A stretch of DNA of 49,877 bases from an uncultured Clostridia bacterium (GTDB lineage Bacteria; Bacillota; Clostridia; Christensenellales; UBA1242), in the NCBI GenBank assembly GCA_930990975.1, contig CAKNRR010000009.1, forward strand, positions 1 to 49,877, read 5' to 3'. Below are positions 8,320 through 15,988 of the stretch, piece after piece (positions within the stretch are counted from its first letter, which is position 1; the number at the start of each line of letters is the position of its first letter). Position numbers and translations under genes: made by a program. Below the pieces are notes generated by a model, which was given only the letters and a program-made list of their open reading frames with translations, was not told the origin of the DNA and did no database searches.

Positions 8320-8772
8320 ATGGATAGATCTAGAAATAAAATTGTTGCTTTTGCAGGCCATAGATATGAATGGCAATCAATAGGAGTAGAAGAAAAACTA
8401 TTACAAGTGTTAGAAGATTTAATCAATAGGGGGTATACAATATTTTATGATGGCAATTATGGTGCTTTTGATAATAAGTGTAGAAACGCAGTTTTAAAAC
8501 TTAAAAATAAATATCCACATATAAAACTTGTTTTAATCTTAACATATTATCATCACGACAAAGAAAAATATACAATACCATCATATTACGATGAAACCAT
8601 TTTACCAGAACTAGAAGATTTACACTACAAACAAAAAATTACAAAACGAAACGAGTGGATAATCGACAACTGCGACATCCTTATTTGCCACATCCAAGAA
8701 ACTTACAAAAGCGGTGCTTATAACACTGTCAAATACGCCCAAAAACAAAACAAACCAATAATTTATATCTAA
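8320..8772 (+). CDS. YpsA-like SLOG-family nucleotide-binding protein
   Basis: A 150-residue protein. The start is set at the ATG at 8320 because AGGTGAG lies directly upstream; a GTG nine nt earlier is the alternative but overlaps that ribosome site. Seen: N-terminal IVAFAGHRYEW, resembling the glycine-containing nucleotide loop of YpsA/DUF1273 proteins. An acidic/aromatic segment (YDGNYGAFD) follows, and later CDILICHIQ and SGAYNTVKYAQKQNKPIIYI, the typical last Rossmann strands of the SLOG fold. Known: SLOG domains bind nucleotides or nucleotide-derived ligands and several act in bacterial conflict systems. Here it is a single gene between two defence operons with its own promoter. Its ligand and role are unknown. 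Confidence 0.7.
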   Translation: MDRSRNKIVAFAGHRYEWQSIGVEEKLLQVLEDLINRGYTIFYDGNYGAFDNKCRNAVLKLKNKYPHIKLVLILTYYHHDKEKYTIPSYYDETILPELEDLHYKQKITKRNEWIIDNCDILICHIQETYKSGAYNTVKYAQKQNKPIIYI

Positions 8773-8775
8773 CAA

Positions 8776-8804
8776 AAAAGAAGACTAGTTGCTAATCTTC
8801 TTTT
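8776..8804. terminator. Bidirectional terminator between convergent genes
   Basis: A 9-bp stem AAAAGAAGA/TCTTCTTTT flanked by A- and T-runs lies between the plus-strand SLOG gene and the minus-strand nuclease-like gene, overlapping the latter's last codons. Confidence 0.7.
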
Positions 8805-9442
8805 ATTATTAAATTTTCAACTTTAAATATAAAATGTTTCATTTCAATTATCTTATTATTTAATGAGTATTTTGATATTATTTGTTCATTATCCACAATC
8901 TGCAAATCATTAACTACACATACATCCCTATCAGAAGATTGTAAACAATTTATTGACTTGATACATTTTTGAATATCTATGTTATCATTTTTTATATACA
9001 TTACCATCATTGCCTTATTATTATAGAATGTGTAATAATTATTGCTTTTTGACACAAAACGTTTTATCCCATTTATATAATATTCTTTATTCAATTTTAG
9101 TTTACCATCTATTCTTTTACATTCAATAATATAATAAGCAGACACATTTTCAAATGAAATAGGTGATATAGTAACTTTAACATCAACATGTCCTGTTTTT
9201 GCTGGCAAATAATTTTCTTGAGTTTCCCTATCGAATCTATAGAGTAAAACATTATTTTGTTTTCTGTATGAATCATTCATAAGAGTTGTAGAAATCCATA
9301 TGTCTGTTATTTCATTTTCTATAAAGTTTACATTAGTTTTAACTAAGCTCATATATTTTATGCTTTGTATAATAACATTTTCAATATCTTGATAAACAAG
9401 AGATTGGCACTTTTTGTTTAATTTAGTATTTAAAAATCCCAT
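8792..9442 (-). CDS. PD-(D/E)xK nuclease-like protein paired with the adjacent methyltransferase
   Basis: 216 residues, not a named family I recognise. Seen: HVDVKVTI with D87, followed by a strand ending YYIIECKRIDG with E107 and K109. This is the D...ExK signature of the restriction-endonuclease fold, and an upstream acidic residue near 41-43 could be part of the site. The C-terminal third has a helix and a strand but no motif. It starts 2 nt after the methyltransferase stop with GGAG overlapping that gene's end, so the two are certainly co-translated. Inference: it supplies DNA cleavage for the methyltransferase, whose own N-terminus shows no clear nuclease motif. An accessory or inactive role cannot be excluded. 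Confidence 0.6.
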   Translation of the reverse strand: MGFLNTKLNKKCQSLVYQDIENVIIQSIKYMSLVKTNVNFIENEITDIWISTTLMNDSYRKQNNVLLYRFDRETQENYLPAKTGHVDVKVTISPISFENVSAYYIIECKRIDGKLKLNKEYYINGIKRFVSKSNNYYTFYNNKAMMVMYIKNDNIDIQKCIKSINCLQSSDRDVCVVNDLQIVDNEQIISKYSLNNKIIEMKHFIFKVENLIIKED

Positions 9443-9444
9443 AA

Positions 9445-12258
9445 TTAATCTCCATAATGCGTAATTATTGAAGATATCATTTGTTGTAAATCTATTTCAG
9501 CATTCATTATGTGCCAATTATAATCAAAGCTGCTTTTAATAATATAATAACTATTTTCATCAAAATAATAGATATCATTTTTATTTATTATATTTTTACA
9601 TTTAGTATAAATAATATTTTTCAATATATTAATATCGTTTTGCTTATTTTCATTTTTCTCATCTAATATTATTCTTACAATAGTATATTCATTATCGATC
9701 AAATATTGAGTTTTACATTTAAAATTGTTTTTACTAATTTTATTCCAATAGTCTTCAAAATATTTTATATAAAATTTAATTTTCGATTCTGTTACACGTT
9801 TGTGAATGTATGAATGTGTTGCAAATGGGATAGAAAACTTAAGTGCATAATCTACATAAGGATTTTCATCAAGATGAAATTTTTTCAAAATTAGATTGTC
9901 TAATTTTGTAATTAATTCACCAGAATTGTTTATTAACTTTTCCTTTTCTAACTGTATTTTTTCTACCAACCTACTTATTTCTGAATCTAATATTGCAGGA
10001 AATGTAAGGATTTGTTCAAATATTGATTGTTCCCGTTCTATACCTGCAGAAGAACCCAGCATTAAATTTAAGTATGAATATAATGATGAATTTAATAAAC
10101 CAGTAATACTTAAAAGTAAATCTTTTTGATCGGGATTTGCCTTCAACCCAATTACTGATCTTTTGTAAACAAAATTTTTATTAGAAAATACAGCTTTTAA
10201 TTTAAGTGTTTTAGGGTCAATTCCGACAGTTAGTAATGTGTAAGGAGGATTAAATAATTTCTCATTGCGAGCTCTATGGACATTTGAATAATTAAAAATT
10301 GTTGATTTACTATCATTATAAAAGAAAGGTTTAATACATTCTGCGGTTATTAATTTTCTTCCTATATATTTTCTTGTATCATACAAACCCGGATTTGTTA
10401 ACATACCCGTACCATAGATTACATTATGTTTCTTCAATAAATCACCTAAAGATTCATAGTTTTGAAAAAGATTTTTAATTGTATAGCAATCAAGCATTGT
10501 TCCATAAACGAATGTTTTCCAAGCCCAGTCATTTTCATATAAATAACTTTGTTTAACATTTTTTATATCTTTACTTTCTAAAACAAATATTTTAAATAAT
10601 TTATAATAAATATTTGATTTCATAGAAATAAAAGAAATATTGTTCTGCTGTGTATTATTTGTTGATGACTTATACTTTAAAATTAATGCTGGACCTATTG
10701 CATTTTTAAATATTTCTTTCCTAATGTTAGACAATTCAATTATATTAGAAATTGAACAAAGCTCTAAAAACTTTTTCCTAAAAATTCTTGCCTTATTATC
10801 AAAATTATAAAAAATTTTTGATGGCAAAACAAATATTATATCAGTAGTAAGAGTAGCAAATTCTAGAGCTTTTATCATAAAGGCTCTAGCAATTTCATTG
10901 TTTTGATTTGGAATTTTGACAGCCTTACAGAATTTTAATGCAAGTGCGTCTTTTACATTACCCCAAGGCGGATTACCAATTATATAATCAAATTTCTTTT
11001 TTAGTTTAAGTTTAATATCATCTTCGAAGAAATTTCCAACAATTAAATTTTTATTTTTCAACTTTGGCAATTTAAAATCTTTTAAAGTTTTGGGATCTTT
11101 ATAATCAAGCATAGTTAAGTATAATGAAAAAATTGTTATATCAATAGCTTCTTCATTTTTATCTATCCCGTATATACAATTATTCAGTAGATTAATTAAA
11201 ATGTTGTCATTATTACAAAAATCCTGTTGACCTATATTTTTTTTAATAAGATTTCTATAAAATTTAATTAAAAATATACCAGATCCGCAGGCCGGATCTA
11301 AAATGGAACTATCAATTCTGGATTTAACAAAGAAATTGTTAATATAATCAACAAGAAATAAGGGGGTGTAATATGCTTTATCTTTGTTTTGTTTTTCTTC
11401 TCCTAACAAAACTTCATAAATATTACTTATTAATTCTATAGGAATAATGTCAAAATCATAAAGTGAAAATAAAGCTAATTGTCCATTATACATTAATTCC
11501 TTTCCTTCAAAAAACCTATATAATAGCATTAAATCATCATTTGTTAATGTTTCTAAATTTTTGGTATTTAAATCATCAAACAAATTCCCATTAAATTTTT
11601 TGTTAAGATAGTCAAATAATAAAATTAGCTTGCTTTTATCTTTAATAGTTTCTAAAAAATTATACTTCGTGTTATCTTTTGTAAAATATTTATACCCCAA
11701 ATCAACTTGTCTATCTATTAAGTAAATTGTAAAAAGCAAAGCTAATATTAATTTCGTTGAAAATTCATATTTAAATTTGAATTTATCTGTAATAAATTTA
11801 AGATTATTTAATAAAGAAGAGTATAAATTATTATCACTTAATGTTTTTTGTAGTTCACGCAATGTTTCATATTTTTTTATATTAGAATAGCAATAGAGAG
11901 TTTTATTATTACAATTATTAATATCTATAGAGCTTATAAATTCTAATTTATCATTGTTTAAGTGAGCACCGTTATAAATAAATAATTTATTGTCAATATA
12001 ACAAAAAACAAGAGGTATTTGAGAATTCCATATATTATAAATTTCTTTATTAGTTATATTTTTATTAAAGAAAATAATGAATGGTTTATTAAATTGACAA
12101 AAGATTAAACTAGGGTTAATTTTTTTAATTATTTTTTTATAATAAGTATCAAAATTATTGCTTTCTAAAAAAGAATTCGCTGTATAAACATCATCATTAT
12201 TTTCTACATATCCTAATGAACTTAGCAAAGATATAAAATTTTCTTTAATATTTTCCAT
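9445..12258 (-). CDS. Eco57I-class N6-adenine DNA methyltransferase
   Basis: 937 residues. The start is chosen at MENIKENF because AAGGAG lies 7-8 nt upstream; the frame stays open 30 codons further into the Fic gene without a ribosome site. Seen: YYTP at about 296-299, motif I DPACGSGIF at 321-329 and motif IV NPPWG at 429-433, the order of gamma-class adenine methyltransferases of the Eco57I/type IIG group. An N-terminal domain of about 280 residues includes NIWNSQIPLVFCYIDN, resembling the N-terminal region of type IIG enzymes but with no obvious PD-(D/E)xK residues. The C-terminal half (about 560-937) probably contains target recognition (YGTGMLTNPGLYD, then LGSSAGIEREQ). It is the middle gene of the Fic-methyltransferase-nuclease operon. 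Confidence 0.88.
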   Translation of the reverse strand: MENIKENFISLLSSLGYVENNDDVYTANSFLESNNFDTYYKKIIKKINPSLIFCQFNKPFIIFFNKNITNKEIYNIWNSQIPLVFCYIDNKLFIYNGAHLNNDKLEFISSIDINNCNNKTLYCYSNIKKYETLRELQKTLSDNNLYSSLLNNLKFITDKFKFKYEFSTKLILALLFTIYLIDRQVDLGYKYFTKDNTKYNFLETIKDKSKLILLFDYLNKKFNGNLFDDLNTKNLETLTNDDLMLLYRFFEGKELMYNGQLALFSLYDFDIIPIELISNIYEVLLGEEKQNKDKAYYTPLFLVDYINNFFVKSRIDSSILDPACGSGIFLIKFYRNLIKKNIGQQDFCNNDNILINLLNNCIYGIDKNEEAIDITIFSLYLTMLDYKDPKTLKDFKLPKLKNKNLIVGNFFEDDIKLKLKKKFDYIIGNPPWGNVKDALALKFCKAVKIPNQNNEIARAFMIKALEFATLTTDIIFVLPSKIFYNFDNKARIFRKKFLELCSISNIIELSNIRKEIFKNAIGPALILKYKSSTNNTQQNNISFISMKSNIYYKLFKIFVLESKDIKNVKQSYLYENDWAWKTFVYGTMLDCYTIKNLFQNYESLGDLLKKHNVIYGTGMLTNPGLYDTRKYIGRKLITAECIKPFFYNDSKSTIFNYSNVHRARNEKLFNPPYTLLTVGIDPKTLKLKAVFSNKNFVYKRSVIGLKANPDQKDLLLSITGLLNSSLYSYLNLMLGSSAGIEREQSIFEQILTFPAILDSEISRLVEKIQLEKEKLINNSGELITKLDNLILKKFHLDENPYVDYALKFSIPFATHSYIHKRVTESKIKFYIKYFEDYWNKISKNNFKCKTQYLIDNEYTIVRIILDEKNENKQNDINILKNIIYTKCKNIINKNDIYYFDENSYYIIKSSFDYNWHIMNAEIDLQQMISSIITHYGD

Positions 12259-12269
12259 AAACACTCCTT

Positions 12270-13316
12270 TTAGTTTCTTGTGTAATATGTCGATTTGCGG
12301 TCGCCATGTTTTTTTATTAATCCCTTGTTTAGCAATTCTTTTAAACATCTTTCTATCGTTGTTTCAGATAATGTAGGACACAAAGAAACGATTTCAGATT
12401 TTGTAAACTTACCAATTTTTGTATTGATAATGTCTTGGACTTGAGTTAATGCTTTTGATTTCTTTTCAAGTAATATGTTTGCTCTTTCTTCCAAATCTCT
12501 ATATGCTTTTAATATCACAGATAACATATATTTAATAAATTCGGTTGGATTGTTTTTTCCATCAATCCAGTTTATCGAACTTGATTGTAAAGAATCATAA
12601 TATCTATTTTTGGTCTCTTCAATTATTTTTTCAATAGAAATAAACTTTCCGACACTATATTCCTGTTTATATAAAAGAAGTAAAGTCAAAAGTCTACTCA
12701 TTCGCCCATTTCCATCATTAAAAGGGTGAATACATAAAAAATCCAAAACAAAGATTGGTATTAAAATTAATGGATCAACATATTCTTTGCTAACTGCGAT
12801 ATTAAATTCCTCGCAAAGTCTATCAATAGCATCAGGAGTTTCGTATGGCTCTAAAGGTTGGAATCTTACAAAAGAACTTCCATCAGTTCTTGTTTCTGAA
12901 ATATAGTTTTGAACATTTTTAAACTTTCCTCCAATAGATTTTTCAGAAAATTTGTACAAATCTCGGTGGAGTTGAAGAATATAAGAACTATTAATTGATA
13001 TGAATTCATAATTTTCATGAATTGTATTAAGAACATCACGATATCCAAGGATTTCTTTCTCATCTCTATTTTTTGGCGTTGTTTTGTTTTCACAAATTTG
13101 TTTAATTCTTGTTGATGTTGTTACAATTCCTTCAATCTTATTTGATGATTCTATGCTTTGAATTTTTGCAATTTCTACAAGTTTATTAATTTTAGTTTTG
13201 TTTTTATATTCAATATTCGCTAATTTACCTTTGTATTCATGTATTTGAGATATGTATCCTAAAATTTCATTGTCCCAAGTAACATTTTTGTATTGTGAAT
13301 AATTAAAAATTTTCAT
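12270..13316 (-). CDS. Fic-family protein with C-terminal winged helix
   Basis: 348 residues. Seen: the Fic catalytic motif HPFNDGNGR (H197-R205) is complete. The autoinhibitory motif SSNKIEG with S58 and E62 lies N-terminal, which makes it a class II Fic protein. The last 50 residues (GKFTKSEIVSLCPTLSETTIERCLKELL) look like a winged-helix DNA-binding domain. Known: Fic proteins usually transfer AMP to target proteins and are held inactive by the inhibitory glutamate; Fic-wHTH proteins can also bind DNA. AGGAG precedes the ATG and the methyltransferase follows 11 nt downstream. Two matching inverted repeats at the promoter suggest autoregulation through the winged helix. The AMPylation target is unknown. 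Confidence 0.88.
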   Translation of the reverse strand: MKIFNYSQYKNVTWDNEILGYISQIHEYKGKLANIEYKNKTKINKLVEIAKIQSIESSNKIEGIVTTSTRIKQICENKTTPKNRDEKEILGYRDVLNTIHENYEFISINSSYILQLHRDLYKFSEKSIGGKFKNVQNYISETRTDGSSFVRFQPLEPYETPDAIDRLCEEFNIAVSKEYVDPLILIPIFVLDFLCIHPFNDGNGRMSRLLTLLLLYKQEYSVGKFISIEKIIEETKNRYYDSLQSSSINWIDGKNNPTEFIKYMLSVILKAYRDLEERANILLEKKSKALTQVQDIINTKIGKFTKSEIVSLCPTLSETTIERCLKELLNKGLIKKHGDRKSTYYTRN

Positions 13317-13336
13317 TTAATCTCCTATCTGCTCTT

Positions 13337-13423
13337 TTATTGCATCATTTTAGCATGTTTAATGCAATAAGTCAACTATTTGTGACATTTTATTGCATCA
13401 TTTTATAATTTATGGTGCAATAA
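13337..13423. repeat. Twin 34-bp inverted-repeat operators of the Fic operon
   Basis: IR1 has arms TTATTGCAT (13337-13345) and ATGCAATAA (13362-13370). IR2 has arms TTATTGCA (13390-13397) and TGCAATAA (13416-13423). Both span 34 bp. They share an identical 18-bp left half (TTTTATTGCATCATTTTA at 13335 and 13388), 53 bp apart, or about five helical turns. IR1 covers the -10 box and spacer of the promoter. Confidence 0.8.
13347..13375 (-). promoter_or_regulatory. Promoter of the Fic-methyltransferase-nuclease operon
   Basis: On the minus strand TTGACT (13370-13375), a 17-nt spacer and TAAAAT (13347-13352), placing the transcript start about 20-25 nt before the Fic ATG. The promoter is embedded in the IR1 operator. 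Confidence 0.75.
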
Positions 13424-13448
13424 ATATTGAAAGTGAGATTCGCTATTT

Positions 13449-13817
13449 TTATTTCTTTTCAGCTTTCCATTTTAAAAATTCTTCAAGATCTTCATCAGTC
13501 ATCTTTCTTTTTATTTTTGCAAGTTCTTGCTTTCGCTTTTTCTTTTCGGCTTGTTCCTTGAAAAAATCATCAGCATATATTGTCCCAAGTTTAGTGATAT
13601 CTAATCCATTTCCAATTGCTTTAAATAATTCGTCAGCTAAAATTTTTGCAAAATTATTCATCATTTCATCATATCCCTTTTGCAATTCAGGGGTCCAATC
13701 TTGGTAGATAGGTTCACTTGTTGTACCTTCAGGTATAATCCTGCCTTTTTTGTCTCTTTGAAAATAACACTTAATACCAACTTGAATTTGTTTTTTCTTT
13801 TGTCCTATATTTTCCAT
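13449..13817 (-). CDS. Small charged protein of the mobile element, unknown function
   Basis: 122 residues that I do not recognise. Seen: a short N-terminal part that may be strand-forming (QIQVGIKCYFQRDKKGRII), then a helical middle (ELQKGYDEMMNNFAKILADELFKAI) and a strongly charged C-terminal helix (EKKKRKQELAKIKRKMTDED). There is no signal peptide or membrane segment. GGAGG lies 6-7 nt before the ATG. It is the last gene before the tRNA-fragment boundary and is read in the same direction as the Fic operon, upstream of it, but about 130 nt and the Fic promoter separate them. It could be an element accessory or DNA-binding protein; there is no motif evidence. Confidence 0.6.
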   Translation of the reverse strand: MENIGQKKKQIQVGIKCYFQRDKKGRIIPEGTTSEPIYQDWTPELQKGYDEMMNNFAKILADELFKAIGNGLDITKLGTIYADDFFKEQAEKKKRKQELAKIKRKMTDEDLEEFLKWKAEKK

Positions 13818-14079
13818 ATAACACCTCCATTGAAATAATACAAAATTTCAAACTATGCTACAAATTTTTGCAGGAAAAATGCAAGATTTTTGCAAATGGG
13901 GTGTTTTGTGTTGTATTTTATCGTGTTTGTATTGTATAATATTGTGTATTAAGATGAAGTGGCTAAAATGCTGATAAATAAAGGGATTGACCGATTTTTT
14001 ATATGATATTTTATGGTAAAATATGATACGAAAAGTTGAACTCGCAATAATTGGTTTTAATTTCTTCGGAACTATTATG

Positions 14080-14107
14080 GAGGGTTCGAGTCCTTCTGGG
14101 TGCACCA
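14080..14107 (+). other. Orphan tRNA 3' end: probable attachment-site scar (att)
   Basis: The sequence folds as a T-arm, GAGGG-TTCGAGT-CCTTC (14080-14096), followed by the acceptor 3' strand TGGGTGC, discriminator A and CCA. A matching 5' strand GCACCCA and a D-arm are absent from the preceding 80 nt, so this is a fragment and not a functional gene. The acceptor would suit a tRNA-Arg-like gene, but identity is uncertain. Its plus orientation predicts the intact tRNA to the left of the element. Confidence 0.72.
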
Positions 14108-14489
14108 AAAGGGGGAAATGCACTTCTGCCTAGCCTCGCTTTTAGACGATGCAGTACGGTGGTGGTGCTTATTTTTTTTTCTTATCCGCGCAAACGAAAA
14201 TAAGTTCTCATTTTATGCGTTTTGTTATTTAAAATTTAGCTTTATCTCGTATGTGGTTTATAATGGAGAAGCAATTTATAAAAAACAAAAAACAAAAAAA
14301 TCGAACCTACAAAATCAAGTAACTTATGATTTGTAAATTCGATTATATTAATATAAAAATTTTAAATTTTGGATTAAAATCTTTAAATTTTAGTTTGGAA
14401 TTTGTAAAAAGTTAAATGTCGAAAAGTTTATTATTATTTCTTTTAAATTTTTGCAAGAATGGCTGCAATATTTATTAAGTGTCAGTAGG
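14108..14489. other. Non-coding boundary segment right of the tRNA fragment
   Basis: No supported gene. A CTTATTTT...AAAATAAG inverted repeat around 14168-14205 surrounds a GC-containing loop. The rest is AT-rich with no clear promoter. The short open frames here have no ribosome sites. Confidence 0.4.
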
Positions 14490-15404
14490 TTAAATGTTTT
14501 GATCTTTTGGATTATCCTCGTCTTTTTTGTTATTTTTTCTTTTCTTTAGCTCTTTTTCATCTGTTTTTTGTTCCTCTTTTTCTATAGGAAGTTCTTGAGG
14601 TTGAACTTGTTCTTCTTCTGATATTTGTTTTTGATTTTTATTTATTATCTTAATTTTAAATGATTTAAAATAGTTGACGCAAACACAATAACACTTATAC
14701 AAAGATTGTTCGTGCCATTTTAAAGTTATTGCTTCATAGATAAGGCTGACGATAATAGCAATTATCATTATTAAAATTCCAGTCAACCACCAAGTTAAAG
14801 GTGTTCCTTCAAGAAGAGGGGAATTTAAGAACATATTGTTTGAGTAACCAAAAACTTGATTTGAGAAAACTCCATAAACAACCATGATGCTTAAGCCAAC
14901 AGACAATCTTGGAACTTTATTTAATGTTGGTTTGGAATATTTAACAGCGACACATAGCATTGCAAGAGTAACCATAAGGCTATGATAGAAATAGCTTATT
15001 AATGTGTTTTGGACTCTTTCCTGTCCAATATCGTCTCCTGAAAATAGAGTTATAAGTCCACCCATAAAGCCTGCAAATAACGCATAATACAAGTTTTTAC
15101 TGTCTTTTTTACAGAAAAGAACAAACAAAGGTGTAATAAAGCCCATTGTGCTACAAAATGAACTTGGAAGGAAGTCAAGAATGGAAGGTGTCCAAACATT
15201 GTAAATAAATCTAGATAAAATTGTCGCTAAAAGTAAAACACCGGCAGTTATTTTTATCACTAAAACTCTTGATTTTTCTGTCTTAGCAAAAAGGCAAGTG
15301 AAAAGAATGAGTAAAGTTGTCGTTATTGCCCATAATGCAATAATTAAAATGTGTGGACCTTCAAAAGCTGAAGAACCTACAAAAAAATCTTTAAGCCATC
15401 CCAT
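14490..15404 (-). CDS. YwaF/TMEM164-like integral membrane protein
   Basis: 304 residues. Seen: about six or seven hydrophobic segments over residues 17-225 (such as HILIIALWAITTTLLILF, ITAGVLLLATILSRFIY and WLTGILIMIIAIIVSLIYEA). A conserved-looking loop LPSSFCSTMGFITPLF is followed by GGLITLFSGDD. A highly charged cytoplasmic tail of about 60 residues rich in K, E and Q (EEEQVQPQELPIEKEEQ) completes it. The pattern resembles the YwaF/TIGR02206 membrane family, whose biochemical role is not established in bacteria. AGGAG precedes the ATG and a strong promoter lies about 40 nt upstream, so it is a single-gene unit. Confidence 0.65.
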   Translation of the reverse strand: MGWLKDFFVGSSAFEGPHILIIALWAITTTLLILFTCLFAKTEKSRVLVIKITAGVLLLATILSRFIYNVWTPSILDFLPSSFCSTMGFITPLFVLFCKKDSKNLYYALFAGFMGGLITLFSGDDIGQERVQNTLISYFYHSLMVTLAMLCVAVKYSKPTLNKVPRLSVGLSIMVVYGVFSNQVFGYSNNMFLNSPLLEGTPLTWWLTGILIMIIAIIVSLIYEAITLKWHEQSLYKCYCVCVNYFKSFKIKIINKNQKQISEEEQVQPQELPIEKEEQKTDEKELKKRKNNKKDEDNPKDQNI

Positions 15405-15445
15405 AATTATCTCCTATAATAAATATTATTATAAATCCTTTTGTA

Positions 15446-15474
15446 AGTATAGTATAAAGTAAAAATAAAGTCAA
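15446..15474 (-). promoter_or_regulatory. Promoter of the YwaF-like gene
   Basis: On the minus strand TTGACT (15469-15474), a 17-nt spacer and TATACT (15446-15451). Confidence 0.7.
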
Positions 15475-15988
15475 TGCTTTATACATTTTAATAACTTAAA
15501 TTCCGTTTTCTTTGATATAAATTTCAACCAAAACGCTAAAAAATTAATTTTAATTTTTATTTTGATTTCTTTTGAATTTTGCAAGTGGTTTAGTATAATT
15601 AAAAAACGACCAATTCAAAATTAACGCAACCATTTTTTAATATGCGATTGTTTTTTGCTATCCAAAGTTATTGGTTTTTTCTAATTATAATGGACATACA
15701 AAGAATATCGGTATGACACATCTGTTTTCGTAAACAAACTTCTTTAAAACCCTTTTCCATAGGTGTCGATTTATTCCAATCAACAAGTTTTTTATTCTTT
15801 TTGTTTTGGGGAGTTTGCAAATTTTTAAAGTGACTCCAATTTAAAAAGTCTAGCAACAATATAATCGCTAGATTTTTTATTTATTTTTAATTTATTTTTT
15901 TAATTTTTTATTTTTTCATTTAAAAACCAATTATTTAAAATTTGAATGGATTTTATAAATAATTTTAAATTTATTCTTAAAATAATTT
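15475..15988. other. Intergenic region between YwaF-like and phosphatase-like genes
   Basis: Nothing coding is supported. A 63-codon minus-strand frame (15668-15859) lacks a ribosome site. The right part carries the terminator at 15843-15878; the rest is AT-rich with occasional GC-containing words at 15690-15790 of unknown meaning. Confidence 0.4.
15843..15878 (-). terminator. Terminator downstream of the ABC-F/hydrolase/phosphatase genes
   Basis: A 12-bp stem (AAAAAGTCTAGC/GCTAGATTTTTT, one G-T pair) with a 12-nt loop, suitable for termination in either direction. It lies 110 nt after the phosphatase-like stop. Confidence 0.7.

Larger units (their letters stand above)
1..14107. mobile_element. 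Mobilizable/integrative element with defence cargo (partial; left end outside window)
   Basis: Seen: a relaxase, a MobC-like protein, an ICE-type sigma-like protein and a tyrosine integrase lie in the first 4 kb, followed by restriction-modification and Fic genes. The segment ends at an orphan tRNA 3' end (14080-14107), after which chromosomal-type genes begin. Known: tyrosine integrases often insert into tRNA 3' ends and duplicate the core, leaving the intact tRNA at one end and a 3' fragment at the other. Inference: the fragment marks the right boundary and the intact tRNA lies left of position 1. Caveat: the integrase is about 10 kb from this boundary, so the region could be two adjacent or nested elements. 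No type IV secretion genes are visible, which suggests mobilization in trans or that they lie to the left. Confidence 0.55.

Noticed and set aside
12259-12348. Upstream extension of the methyltransferase into the Fic gene
   Set aside because: The internal ATG at 12258 has a strong AAGGAG; the extension lies entirely within Fic coding sequence plus the gap.
13848-14123. 91-codon minus-strand frame starting MHFPLLVHPEGLEPSI
   Set aside because: The HPEGLEPS text is the well-known antisense translation of a tRNA T-arm and acceptor; there is no ribosome site, and the tRNA fragment explains it.
14100-14336. 78-codon plus-strand frame after the tRNA fragment
   Set aside because: Starts inside the tRNA fragment's tail, has low-complexity hydrophobic runs, and lacks a ribosome site.
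15668-15859. 63-codon minus-strand frame
   Set aside because: No ribosome site and it overlaps the terminator at its start; no domain pattern. It could be a degenerate repeat, but I cannot support it.
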